DNA of 64,000 bases from the NCBI GenBank assembly GCA_016869025.1, contig VGFA01000009.1:1-64000 (forward strand), given 5' to 3'. The notes below the pieces were generated by a model. It saw only the letters and a program-made list of their open reading frames with translations. It did no database searches and was not told the DNA's origin. Positions 51,310-58,742 of the stretch are shown here, piece by piece. Source of the stretch: Armatimonadota bacterium. GTDB taxonomy: Bacteria > Sysuimicrobiota > Sysuimicrobiia > Sysuimicrobiales > Humicultoraceae. Position 1 is the stretch's first letter, and the number at the start of each line of letters is the position of its first letter. The position numbers were made by a program, and so were the translations under genes.

Positions 51310-53037
51310 ATGGGGTCCAAGCAGCACAACGTCGCGCACCAGATCGTGCGGTTCCTGGAGGGCGCGGGCACCGAGTACGTGTTCGGGCTGTGCGGCCACA
51401 CGGTGATAGCGGTGCTGGATGCGCTCTCCGACAGCCGCGTGCGCTTCGTCATGACCCGGCACGAGCAGATCGCGGCGCACATGGCCGAGGGCTACGCGCG
51501 CGCGTCCGGACGCTGCGGCGTCCTCCTCACGCATCTCGGCCCCGGGCTCACGAACGCCGCGACCGGCGTTGCAAACGCCGCGCTGGACTCGATCCCGCTC
51601 CTCGTGATCGCGGGCGACGTGCCCGGCTACTTCTACGGCCGCCACCCGCACCAGGAGATCCAGTATCACACCGACGGCGACCAGTGGGAGGTCTTCCGCC
51701 CCTTCGTCAAGCGGGCCTGGAGGGTGGCTGATCCGCGCGGGCTCGATCGAATCCTGCCGCGCGCCTATAGTTTGGCCACGAGCGGCCGGCCGGGTCCGGT
51801 GCTCGTGAATGTGGCCATGGACGTCTTCTCGATGCCGGCGGAAGGGCCCCTACCGTTGCCCCCGACTCCGATGGCGTCGCCCGGGCTCGATTCGGCCACC
51901 GCCCGACAGATCGCCCGGCGCCTTCTGGCGGCGCGCCGGCCGGTCATCTACGCGGGCGGAGGCGTGATCTCGTCAGGGGCTTCGGAGGAGCTGCGGCTGG
52001 TGGCCGAGCACCTCGGCTCGCCTGTCGCCTACTCGCTGATGGGCAAGGGTGCTCTGCCGGACGACCACCCACTCATCCTCGGCATGACCGGGTTCTGGGG
52101 GACAGAGCTGACGAACCGGGTGACGCGCGAGGCCGACCTCATCCTGGCCGTGGGTACAAGGTTCGCCGAGGCCGACTCCAGCTCGTGGGATCCGCGGTTC
52201 ACCTTCGCGATTCCCCCGACCGAGCTCATCCATCTTGATATCGACCCGCAGGAGATCGGCCGTTCGTTCCCTGTCTCCATAGGCGCCGTGACAGATGCGC
52301 GCGCCGGCCTCGCCGCGGTCCTGGCGGCGCTGCGTGAACTGGCGCCCAACGGAGGGGGAGGTCACGCAGAGCTTGCCAGCATCCAGGCGGAGCGGCAGGC
52401 CTGGCTGGAGGGGCTCGAGGGCCCCTCGCGCTCCTCGTCGGTGCCGCTGGCACCGCAACGGATCCTGGCCGACGTCCGTGCCACCCTTCCCAAGGAAGGA
52501 GTCCTGGTCACCGATGTGGGCTGGAACAAGAACGGGGTCGGCCAGCAGTTCCCGATCTACCTGCCACGGACGCACCTTCCGCCGGGCGGCCTGGCTACAA
52601 TGGGATACGGCCCCGCGGCGGTGCTGGGCGCCAAGTTGGCGAGGCCTGACGTCCCATGCCTTGCCATGGTGGGCGACGGCGCGTTCAGCGCCAACCCCTC
52701 GGTGCTCGCGGCCGCCGTGGAGGGAGGCATCGCGGTAACCTGGGTCGTGATGAACAACAGCGCCCACGGCACGATCGCCGGCCTGATGGGGGCGCACTAC
52801 GGCCGGACATTCGGTTGCGAGTTCCAGTGCGCCGGGCAGCCATACAGCCCGGACTTCGCGGTGATGGCACGCGCCTATGGGGCCGACGGGGTGAAGATCG
52901 AGAGGGCCGAGGACCTGGCCCCGGCCCTGTCGGCGGCGCTGGGGTCCGGAAGGCCCACGGTCATTGACGTGCCGATGGTGAACGATCCGGTGCCGACCGC
53001 CGGGCACTGGGACATCAACGACATCTACCGGTGGTGA
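51310..53037 (+). CDS. Thiamine-diphosphate-dependent enzyme (acetolactate-synthase-like)
   Basis: 575 residues in three domains: the pyrimidine-binding domain with catalytic Glu in MTRHEQIAAHMAEGYARASG, a central domain (about 190-330), and the diphosphate domain with GDGAFSANPSVLAAAVEGG and the terminal NN of the ThDP motif. Members of this branch decarboxylate or ligate 2-oxo acids. The sequence does not match Xsc, oxalyl-CoA decarboxylase or glyoxylate carboligase motifs that I know. I expect a 2-oxo-acid decarboxylase producing an aldehyde for the dehydrogenase in this cluster. ATG at 51310 follows GGAGGG by ten bases. Confidence 0.87.
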   Translation: MGSKQHNVAHQIVRFLEGAGTEYVFGLCGHTVIAVLDALSDSRVRFVMTRHEQIAAHMAEGYARASGRCGVLLTHLGPGLTNAATGVANAALDSIPLLVIAGDVPGYFYGRHPHQEIQYHTDGDQWEVFRPFVKRAWRVADPRGLDRILPRAYSLATSGRPGPVLVNVAMDVFSMPAEGPLPLPPTPMASPGLDSATARQIARRLLAARRPVIYAGGGVISSGASEELRLVAEHLGSPVAYSLMGKGALPDDHPLILGMTGFWGTELTNRVTREADLILAVGTRFAEADSSSWDPRFTFAIPPTELIHLDIDPQEIGRSFPVSIGAVTDARAGLAAVLAALRELAPNGGGGHAELASIQAERQAWLEGLEGPSRSSSVPLAPQRILADVRATLPKEGVLVTDVGWNKNGVGQQFPIYLPRTHLPPGGLATMGYGPAAVLGAKLARPDVPCLAMVGDGAFSANPSVLAAAVEGGIAVTWVVMNNSAHGTIAGLMGAHYGRTFGCEFQCAGQPYSPDFAVMARAYGADGVKIERAEDLAPALSAALGSGRPTVIDVPMVNDPVPTAGHWDINDIYRW

Positions 53038-53070
53038 CCGTTTGGCGCTCAAGCCCCGGTTGACGGCACG

Positions 53071-53808
53071 ATGGCGGCCATGAAGACAAGCGGCGTGGCG
53101 GCGGTAGAGCGCGCGCTTGCCATCCTCGACGCCTTCCGCGAGGGCGATGACGGCCTCACCCTGGCCGAGATCGCCGAGCGCACGAGGATGTACAAGAGCA
53201 CCATCCTGCGCCTGTGTGCCTCGCTGGAGAAGTACGGGTATCTGTGGAGGGTGCCTGACGGCAGGTACCGGTTGGGCCCCACGCCCATGCGCCTCGGCAG
53301 CCTCTACCAGCGCGGGTTTCCCCTGGCCGACCGCGTCGTGCCGGTCCTGCGCCGGCTCGCGAAGTATAGCGGCGAGAGCGCTTCGTTCTATATCCGCCAT
53401 GGGGCTGTGCGTGTGTGCCTCCACCGCGTTGACTCCCCGGCGCCGATCCGCGATCACGTGCGCGAGGGCGACCACCTACCGCTGGACCGGGGCGCGGCGG
53501 GTCGGGTGCTGCTGGCGTTCGGCGGGGCCAGGGGCTCGCTCTTCGCAGCCGTCCGCCGCGACCTGGTCGCCGCCTCCTTCGGCGAACGCAACCCCGAGAC
53601 CGCGGCCGTCGCCTGTCCGGTCTTCGGCGTGGAGCAGGAGCTCGTCGGCGTGCTGTCGCTGTCCGGCCCGCTCTACCGGTTCCGTCCCGAGGCGGTGCGG
53701 CGGATGTCCTCGGCGCTGATGCGGGAGGCTGCGGACCTGACCGCTGCTCTGGGCGGCGACCGCCGGCCCTTCGACAAGAGGATGGCCACACGTGTTACGT
53801 CCGCTTGA
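53071..53808 (+). CDS. IclR-family transcriptional regulator
   Basis: 245 residues: an N-terminal winged helix (VAAVERALAILDAFREGDDG and LTLAEIAERTRMYKSTILRLCASL) and a C-terminal effector domain (about 75-235, SASFYIRHGAVRVCLHRVDSP and REGDHLPLDRGAAGRVLLAFGG). IclR proteins usually control neighbouring catabolic operons in response to a pathway acid. The gene is inside the cluster, on the same strand, 33 bases after the ThDP gene, and overlaps the CoA-transferase start. So the regulator is made with the pathway. The second ATG at 53080 is also possible. Confidence 0.9.
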   Translation: MAAMKTSGVAAVERALAILDAFREGDDGLTLAEIAERTRMYKSTILRLCASLEKYGYLWRVPDGRYRLGPTPMRLGSLYQRGFPLADRVVPVLRRLAKYSGESASFYIRHGAVRVCLHRVDSPAPIRDHVREGDHLPLDRGAAGRVLLAFGGARGSLFAAVRRDLVAASFGERNPETAAVACPVFGVEQELVGVLSLSGPLYRFRPEAVRRMSSALMREAADLTAALGGDRRPFDKRMATRVTSA

Positions 53809-54994
53809 GGGCATAAGGGTCCTCGATCTCACCAACGTGCTGGCGGGTCCGTTCTGCACGTTCCAGCTCGCGCTGGTGGGGGCCGAGGTCATCAAGGTCG
53901 AGGTGCCCGGGACCGGCGACCTGGCGCGCCAGCTCGGCGCGGACCCTGAACTGAACCAGCGCCTGATGGGCGCGTCCTTCATGGCCCAGAATGCCGGCAA
54001 GCGGTCGGTGACGTTGGACCTCAAGCAGGCCCGTGGCCGCGCCGTGTTCGAGCGGCTCGTGGCAACCGCGGACGTGCTGGTTGAGAACTTCCGGCCCGGT
54101 GTCATGGCACGTCTGGGTACGGGCTACGACGAGCTATCTCGCATCAACCCCGCCTTGATCTACTGTGCCATCTCCGGATTCGGCAGCGACGGTCCGTTGC
54201 GTGGCAACCTGGCCTACGACCAGATCATTCAGGGACTCTCAGGCGTGATGAGCGTCACCGGGGACGCGGCGACCGGGCCACTGAGGGCAGGGTTTCCGAT
54301 ATGCGACACCCTCGGCGGGCTCACCGCGGCGTTCGCGATCACCTCTGCTCTTCTGGCCCGCCGGCAGGGCGGCCGGGGCGCGTTCATAGACGTGTCAATG
54401 CTTGAGGCCACTCTGGTGGCCATGGGGTGGGTTGTCTCGAACTACCTGATCGCGGGCGAGGAGCCCCAGCCCATGGGCAACGACAACTTCACGACCAGCC
54501 CGTCGGGTGCGTTCCGAACCCGGGACGGCCTGCTCAACATCGCCGCCAACAAGCAGGAGCAGTTCGTGGCGCTCTGCAGGGTGGCGGGGCGTCCTGATCT
54601 TGCAGACGACCCCAGGTTCGCGCGGCGCGGGGACCGCCTCAGCCACCGCGCCGCCCTGACCGCGGAGATCGAGGTTGCCCTGGCCTCGCGCACGGCGGCC
54701 GAGTGGGAGCCCCTGCTGAATCAGGCCGGGGTGCCGGCGGGCCGCGTGCTCTCGGTTTCGGAGATACTGTCCCACCCGCAAGTTGCCGGGTGTGGGCTGG
54801 TGCGCCAGTTCGGTGACGTTCCAGGAGCCGGCCGAGGCATCTCGGTCACGACCGCCGGGTTCAGGTTGTCCGGATGCCGGCCCGATGTGGACCGCCCGCC
54901 TCCCCGCCTCGGAGAGCACACCGACGAGGTGCTCCGGGGCCTGGGATTCACTGACGACGAGATCGCCACGCTGCGAGCGGAGGGCGCGATATGA
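53792..54994 (+). CDS. Class III CoA-transferase (CaiB/BaiF family)
   Basis: Transfers CoA between carboxylates, 400 residues. It starts LRPLEGIRVLDLTNVLAGPF, with VIKVEVPGTGD and VENFRPGVMARLG following. The catalytic aspartate is expected in GFPICDTLGGLTAAFAI. Such enzymes activate the substrate acid using CoA from a product thioester. The GTG at 53792 overlaps the regulator gene by 17 bases. The stop overlaps the citryl-CoA-lyase-like gene by four bases (ATGA), so these two enzymes are made together. Confidence 0.92.
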   Translation: MLRPLEGIRVLDLTNVLAGPFCTFQLALVGAEVIKVEVPGTGDLARQLGADPELNQRLMGASFMAQNAGKRSVTLDLKQARGRAVFERLVATADVLVENFRPGVMARLGTGYDELSRINPALIYCAISGFGSDGPLRGNLAYDQIIQGLSGVMSVTGDAATGPLRAGFPICDTLGGLTAAFAITSALLARRQGGRGAFIDVSMLEATLVAMGWVVSNYLIAGEEPQPMGNDNFTTSPSGAFRTRDGLLNIAANKQEQFVALCRVAGRPDLADDPRFARRGDRLSHRAALTAEIEVALASRTAAEWEPLLNQAGVPAGRVLSVSEILSHPQVAGCGLVRQFGDVPGAGRGISVTTAGFRLSGCRPDVDRPPPRLGEHTDEVLRGLGFTDDEIATLRAEGAI

Positions 54995-55845
54995 CGGATC
55001 AGCCGGCCGACCCGTCCCGGGCCTGGTGGCGCACGGCGATCATTGACATCGCCCCCGGCCAGATCGGCGTGCGGGGTTACGCGATAGAGCAACTCATCGG
55101 CTCGATCTCCTTTCCTGCCATGATCTGGTTGCTGCTGCGCGGGGAGTTGCCGTCCCCTGCGCAGGCCGCACTTCTGGAGGCAGCCCTTGTGGCCTCCGTG
55201 GACCACGGGCCGCAGGCGCCGTCCATTGCGATTGCACGGATGTCGGTTACCTGCGGGCTCCCCCTCAACAACGCCGTGGCGTCGGGGATCAACTCTCTGG
55301 GCGACGTCCACGGCGGAGCAGGTCAGCAGTGCATGGAGATGTACGAGGCGATAGCGGCTGCCTGCGGTGAGCGCTCACTCGGCGAGGAGACAGATCGGGG
55401 CGCACCCCTTGAAGAAGCCGTGCGCGACGAGGTCGAGCGGGCTAGCCGCAGGCCTAACCGGCTGATCCCGGGGTTCGGCCACCGGTTCCACCCGGTGGAT
55501 CCGCGGGCGGTGCGCCTGCTGGCGATGGTGGATCAGGCAGCGAGGGACGGCGTCGTTGCGGGCCGGTTTGCGCGCATCGGCCGCGCGGTCGAGGCGGAAC
55601 TGGAGCGGCGCAAAGGCCGGCGGATCCCCATGAACATTGACGGCGTTACCGCAGTGGTCTTCTGCGAACTGGGCTTTCCCCCGCCGCTGGGCCGCGGCCT
55701 GTTTGTGCTGTCGCGGGCCGCGGGCATCCTGGCACACGCGTGGGAGCAGAGCCAGCAGGGCGAGCGCATCAAGGGACCGGTTCCTCCTGAGGCCGGCTAT
55801 ACGTACACCGGAGTTCCCAGAAGAGACCTCCCAGGGCAGGTGTAG
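54991..55845 (+). CDS. Citryl-CoA-lyase-like citrate synthase family enzyme
   Basis: 284 residues of the citrate-synthase fold, lacking the N-terminal part of true citrate synthase. It keeps the three catalytic positions: His in SLGDVHGGAGQQ, His in PGFGHRFHPVDPRA, and Asp in MNIDGVTAVVFCELGFPP. Short proteins of this type act as citryl-CoA lyases, cleaving a 3-hydroxyacyl-CoA into acetyl-CoA and a 2-oxo acid. Coupling with a class III CoA-transferase suggests the substrate acid is first made into its CoA ester and then cleaved. The exact hydroxyacid is unknown. Confidence 0.87.
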   Translation: MTDQPADPSRAWWRTAIIDIAPGQIGVRGYAIEQLIGSISFPAMIWLLLRGELPSPAQAALLEAALVASVDHGPQAPSIAIARMSVTCGLPLNNAVASGINSLGDVHGGAGQQCMEMYEAIAAACGERSLGEETDRGAPLEEAVRDEVERASRRPNRLIPGFGHRFHPVDPRAVRLLAMVDQAARDGVVAGRFARIGRAVEAELERRKGRRIPMNIDGVTAVVFCELGFPPPLGRGLFVLSRAAGILAHAWEQSQQGERIKGPVPPEAGYTYTGVPRRDLPGQV

Positions 55846-55939
55846 CCCCCGGCCCCCCGCGGACAGACCCCGCGGTACAATACCTGCGAAAGGGGTTTGC
55901 GACAATGGCGGAAGAACAGACTGGGGGGCGCACACGACC

Positions 55940-56383
55940 ATGAGAAGGATAATCTTGATGCTCGCGGTGCTGCCTCTCCTTGGCGCCGCGAGCGCCAGCC
56001 CGGAGCCCTCGTTTTCGTATCGCGTGACAGGCTGTGCCGAGACAGAAACGGGTATGCCCTCGAAGACACGGTCCCCGTATCAGACTGTTGGCGCGACGAT
56101 TGAGGTCGTCGGGGGCGGTATCCGCTATTCCAGAGCGGGCACGCATCAGTGTTGCCGGATGGTTGTGGTCCGCAGGCAAGTCCAGGGGAGACGAATCGTT
56201 CTGACGGAGTTCTGGACGGGCGATGGGTGCCGCTGCATGTGCTCCTCTCGAATTGAGGCCACCCTCACCAATCTGGCCTCGGGAGAGTACGAGGTTGCCG
56301 TCTACAGCGGCGGTACTGAGCCGATCACTCATAAGGAGATAGAACCGAAGGCGATTCTCTCGAAAAAGGCGAGAATTCCATAG
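55940..56383 (+). CDS. Secreted Cys-rich protein of unknown function
   Basis: 147 residues. The N-terminal RRIILMLAVLPLLGAASASPE is a clear signal peptide. The mature part has six cysteines, including HQCCRM and GDGCRCMCSS, and looks beta-rich (IEVVGGGIRYS, YEVAVYSGG). I do not recognise the family. It lies 94 bases after the catabolic block, behind a GC-rich inverted repeat, and may have its own promoter (TACAAT at 55876-55881, no clear -35). ATG at 55940 was chosen because it directly begins the signal peptide. Confidence 0.7.
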   Translation: MRRIILMLAVLPLLGAASASPEPSFSYRVTGCAETETGMPSKTRSPYQTVGATIEVVGGGIRYSRAGTHQCCRMVVVRRQVQGRRIVLTEFWTGDGCRCMCSSRIEATLTNLASGEYEVAVYSGGTEPITHKEIEPKAILSKKARIP

Positions 56384-56466
56384 GCATGAAGCCCCACCGT
56401 GCGTATCAGCGAACGGCGCTGCGGCCGCTGCTGCGCTAGGACGCTGGACACAGACGACCGGGAGAA

Positions 56467-56494
56467 TTGACGACGCGCGCAGGCCGGTTATACT
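56467..56494 (+). promoter_or_regulatory. Promoter of the MazEF-like operon
   Basis: TTGACG (56467-56472) and TATACT (56489-56494) are 16 bases apart. The transcript would begin at about 56500-56501, which is the antitoxin ATG itself, so the messenger is probably leaderless. Confidence 0.7.
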
Positions 56495-56500
56495 TGGGGT

Positions 56501-56737
56501 ATGAAGACCGCGGTGTCCATCCCGAACGAGGTGTTCGAGGGAGCCGAACAGCTGGCGCGGCGCATGAGGCGGTCCCGCAGCGAGCTATACAGTCGAGCCC
56601 TCGCTGAATACGTTGCACGTCACGCCCCTGACCGCGTGACCGAAGCCATGGACCGGGCGCTGGACGAGATCAACGAACCGGCGGATCAGTTCACACGGGT
56701 GGCGTCCCGGCGCGTCCTGAAGCGTAGCCGCTGGTGA
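56501..56737 (+). CDS. Ribbon-helix-helix antitoxin (MazE-like)
   Basis: 78 residues with the RHH pattern KTAVSIPNEVFEGAEQLARRM followed by SRSELYSRALAEYVARH, which binds DNA as a dimer. The C-terminal part (about 45-78) probably wraps the toxin. It overlaps the MazF-like gene by four bases. As in other pairs, the complex is expected to repress its own promoter. Confidence 0.9.
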   Translation: MKTAVSIPNEVFEGAEQLARRMRRSRSELYSRALAEYVARHAPDRVTEAMDRALDEINEPADQFTRVASRRVLKRSRW

Positions 56738-57078
56738 GCATCGGCCAGGGGGACGTTTGGTGGGCCGACCTGTCGGCGCCGAGGGGGTCCGGGCCGGGGT
56801 TTCGCCGTCCGGTGGTCGTCGTGCAGGGAGACGCGCTGAACCGCAGTCGAGTCGCGACGGTCGTTTGTGTTCCTCTGACGAGCAACCTGAAGTGGGCGGC
56901 CGCACCGGGAAACGTGCTGCTTTCGCCGCGTGTCACCGGGCTCCCAAAAGAGTCGGTTGCCAACGCCTCGCAAATCGTGGCGTTGGACAAGACCGATCTT
57001 ACCGAGCGGGTCGGGAAGCTGCCACGAGCCAAGCTCAGCCTAGTGCTTTCTGGGATCGATGTCGTCCTTGGGCGATGA
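56734..57078 (+). CDS. MazF/PemK-family endoribonuclease toxin
   Basis: 114 residues. The N-terminal GDVWWADLSAPRGSGPGFRRPVVVVQ contains the conserved arginine and the loop of MazF, and VVCVPLTSNLKWAA the conserved threonine/serine region. It should cut mRNA at a short sequence. ATG or GTG at 56734 overlaps the antitoxin stop. No frameshift or missing key residue is seen, so it should be active when released. Confidence 0.92.
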   Translation: MSIGQGDVWWADLSAPRGSGPGFRRPVVVVQGDALNRSRVATVVCVPLTSNLKWAAAPGNVLLSPRVTGLPKESVANASQIVALDKTDLTERVGKLPRAKLSLVLSGIDVVLGR

Positions 57079-57197
57079 GGAGCCATCCATCGGGCCCCAC
57101 CTGCCTTCGTGTGGAAGAACGCACCGGCGGAGCCCTGCAGAGGAGGGACCGCCCCTGCCAGGGCCAGACCATTCCGTGAAGGGGAGGGTTGACTGTC

Positions 57198-58601
57198 GTG
57201 AATCGCTGGCGTACGACCACGCTCGCTGTCCTGACGTCCCTGGCCGTCCTGCTCACATCTTTCGGGTCGGCCGGCCTCGCCGCGGACCCCGGATTGCCGA
57301 AGTACATCCTCATCATGTTCGCGGACGGCGCCGGCCCTGGGACGTTTGAGCTGGGCCGCCTCTACCACAAGGAGGTCCTGCGCAAGGGGTTCATCACCAC
57401 CGATACCATCATGGCCGCCGGCAACCTGGGCCTGATGATCCACACCTGCGCGGACGCCCTGGTGTGCGACTCCGCCGCCGCCGCGACGGCCATGTTCACC
57501 GGGTTCAAGACAAACACCGGCATGATCGGGATGACACCGAACAAGCAGCCCGTCCGCAACCTGGCCGAGGTGGCCAAGGCCAGGGGCTACCGGATAGGGC
57601 TGGTTTCCACGGACGCAGTCTGGGATGCGACGCCTGGCGCCTTTTCGGCCCACGCCGAGTCGCGCAGGGATGCGCCCTCCATAGCGGAGCAGTATGTCGC
57701 CCTAGAGCCGACGATCGTGCTAGGCGGGGGCAGGGGCGCCTTCCTGCCGAAGGCCGCGGGAGGCGAGCGGGCCGACGGTCGAGACCTTCTGGCCGAGCTG
57801 CGCGCGCGCGGGTACTCGGTTATCACCACAGGGGACGAGCTGCGCAAGGTCGCCGGCGGCAAGGTGTTCGGGCTCTTCGACACGGGCGGGCTGAGCCTGG
57901 ACCTGGATAAGGACCCGGAAGAGCCCTCCTACGCGGAGATGGTGGCCGCGGTACTTCGTGTCATGAAGTCCGGCCAGGGCAAGTTCATAGCGATGCTGGA
58001 GAACGAGAACACGGACGCAGCGACGCATGATAACGATCTCCCGTCCACGCTCGCGGCGCTGGAAGAGTTCGAGCGCGGCGTCCGGCTGGCCTACGGCTTC
58101 TACCTGGCGCACCCGAAGGAGACACTGCTCATCGTCACCTCCGACCACGACACCGGAGCGCCGGGGTTGACCTACGCGCAGCGAAGTCTGTCGCACACGG
58201 CGAGCGCCGACCGCGTTTACCCTACAGCGGCGCACCTCGCGATGGCCCGCGTGGCCCGGACCTCGGTGAACACGGCGTCGGCGCGGCTGGGCGCGCGCCC
58301 AACTGTAGCAGATCTGGCCAGGGTCATGAGCGAGTCCTATCCGAGGCTGGTGATGCATGATCGCTACCAACAGCACATCCTGCGCAACGAGATGGTCAAT
58401 CCCGCGCTGGCGCGTCGGATACGACAGGGCGCATTCGGGCTCATGCTCGGCCAGTACACGCTCGTCTACTGGGGCTCCACCGGGCACACCTCCATCCCTG
58501 TGCCGGTCGCCGCGATCGGAGTCGGCGCGGAGCGCTTCAGGGGCTACATGGACAACACCAAGTTCGCGCACATCCTGTTCGACCTGATGGGGGGGCGCTA
58601 G
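57198..58601 (+). CDS. Secreted alkaline phosphatase
   Basis: 467 residues from GTG 57198, which has GGGGAGGG nine bases before it (a TTG at 57189 directly follows that sequence and is less likely). A signal peptide covers about the first 30 residues (LAVLTSLAVLLTSFGSAGLA). The active site serine is in VCDSAAAATAMFTG. Metal ligands are seen in MFADGAGPG, ENENTDAATHDND, TSDHDTGAPG and GSTGHTSIPVPV. The protein should hydrolyse phosphomonoesters outside the membrane. No Pho-box-like repeat is visible upstream. Confidence 0.94.
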   Translation: MNRWRTTTLAVLTSLAVLLTSFGSAGLAADPGLPKYILIMFADGAGPGTFELGRLYHKEVLRKGFITTDTIMAAGNLGLMIHTCADALVCDSAAAATAMFTGFKTNTGMIGMTPNKQPVRNLAEVAKARGYRIGLVSTDAVWDATPGAFSAHAESRRDAPSIAEQYVALEPTIVLGGGRGAFLPKAAGGERADGRDLLAELRARGYSVITTGDELRKVAGGKVFGLFDTGGLSLDLDKDPEEPSYAEMVAAVLRVMKSGQGKFIAMLENENTDAATHDNDLPSTLAALEEFERGVRLAYGFYLAHPKETLLIVTSDHDTGAPGLTYAQRSLSHTASADRVYPTAAHLAMARVARTSVNTASARLGARPTVADLARVMSESYPRLVMHDRYQQHILRNEMVNPALARRIRQGAFGLMLGQYTLVYWGSTGHTSIPVPVAAIGVGAERFRGYMDNTKFAHILFDLMGGR

Positions 58602-58670
58602 AGGCCAGAGACAGGCACTCACGCCTCCTCGCCCCCGGCGGGCTACACAGGTAGCCGGCGCCGGCCGTGG

Positions 58671-58742
58671 TATACTCTCTCGCAACAACGGGGCCTCCTG
58701 CCGCGGAGGGCCGCGGGAGCCCCTCTCCGGAGGGTGTTCGTC
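58671..58742 (+). promoter_or_regulatory. Possible -10 and structured leader of aroK-aroB
   Basis: TATACT at 58671-58676 is a good -10, but no convincing -35 stands 16-18 bases before it. The ~65-base leader contains GC-rich self-complementary segments, including CCGCGG repeated at 58701-58706 and 58711-58716, and could fold before the ribosome-binding site AGGG at 58731-58734. Confidence 0.35.

Noticed and set aside
51310-53037. Assignment of the ThDP enzyme as sulfoacetaldehyde acetyltransferase (Xsc)
   Set aside because: The neighbouring SauS-like gene made this attractive, but the N-terminal and diphosphate-domain segments do not follow the Xsc pattern I know.
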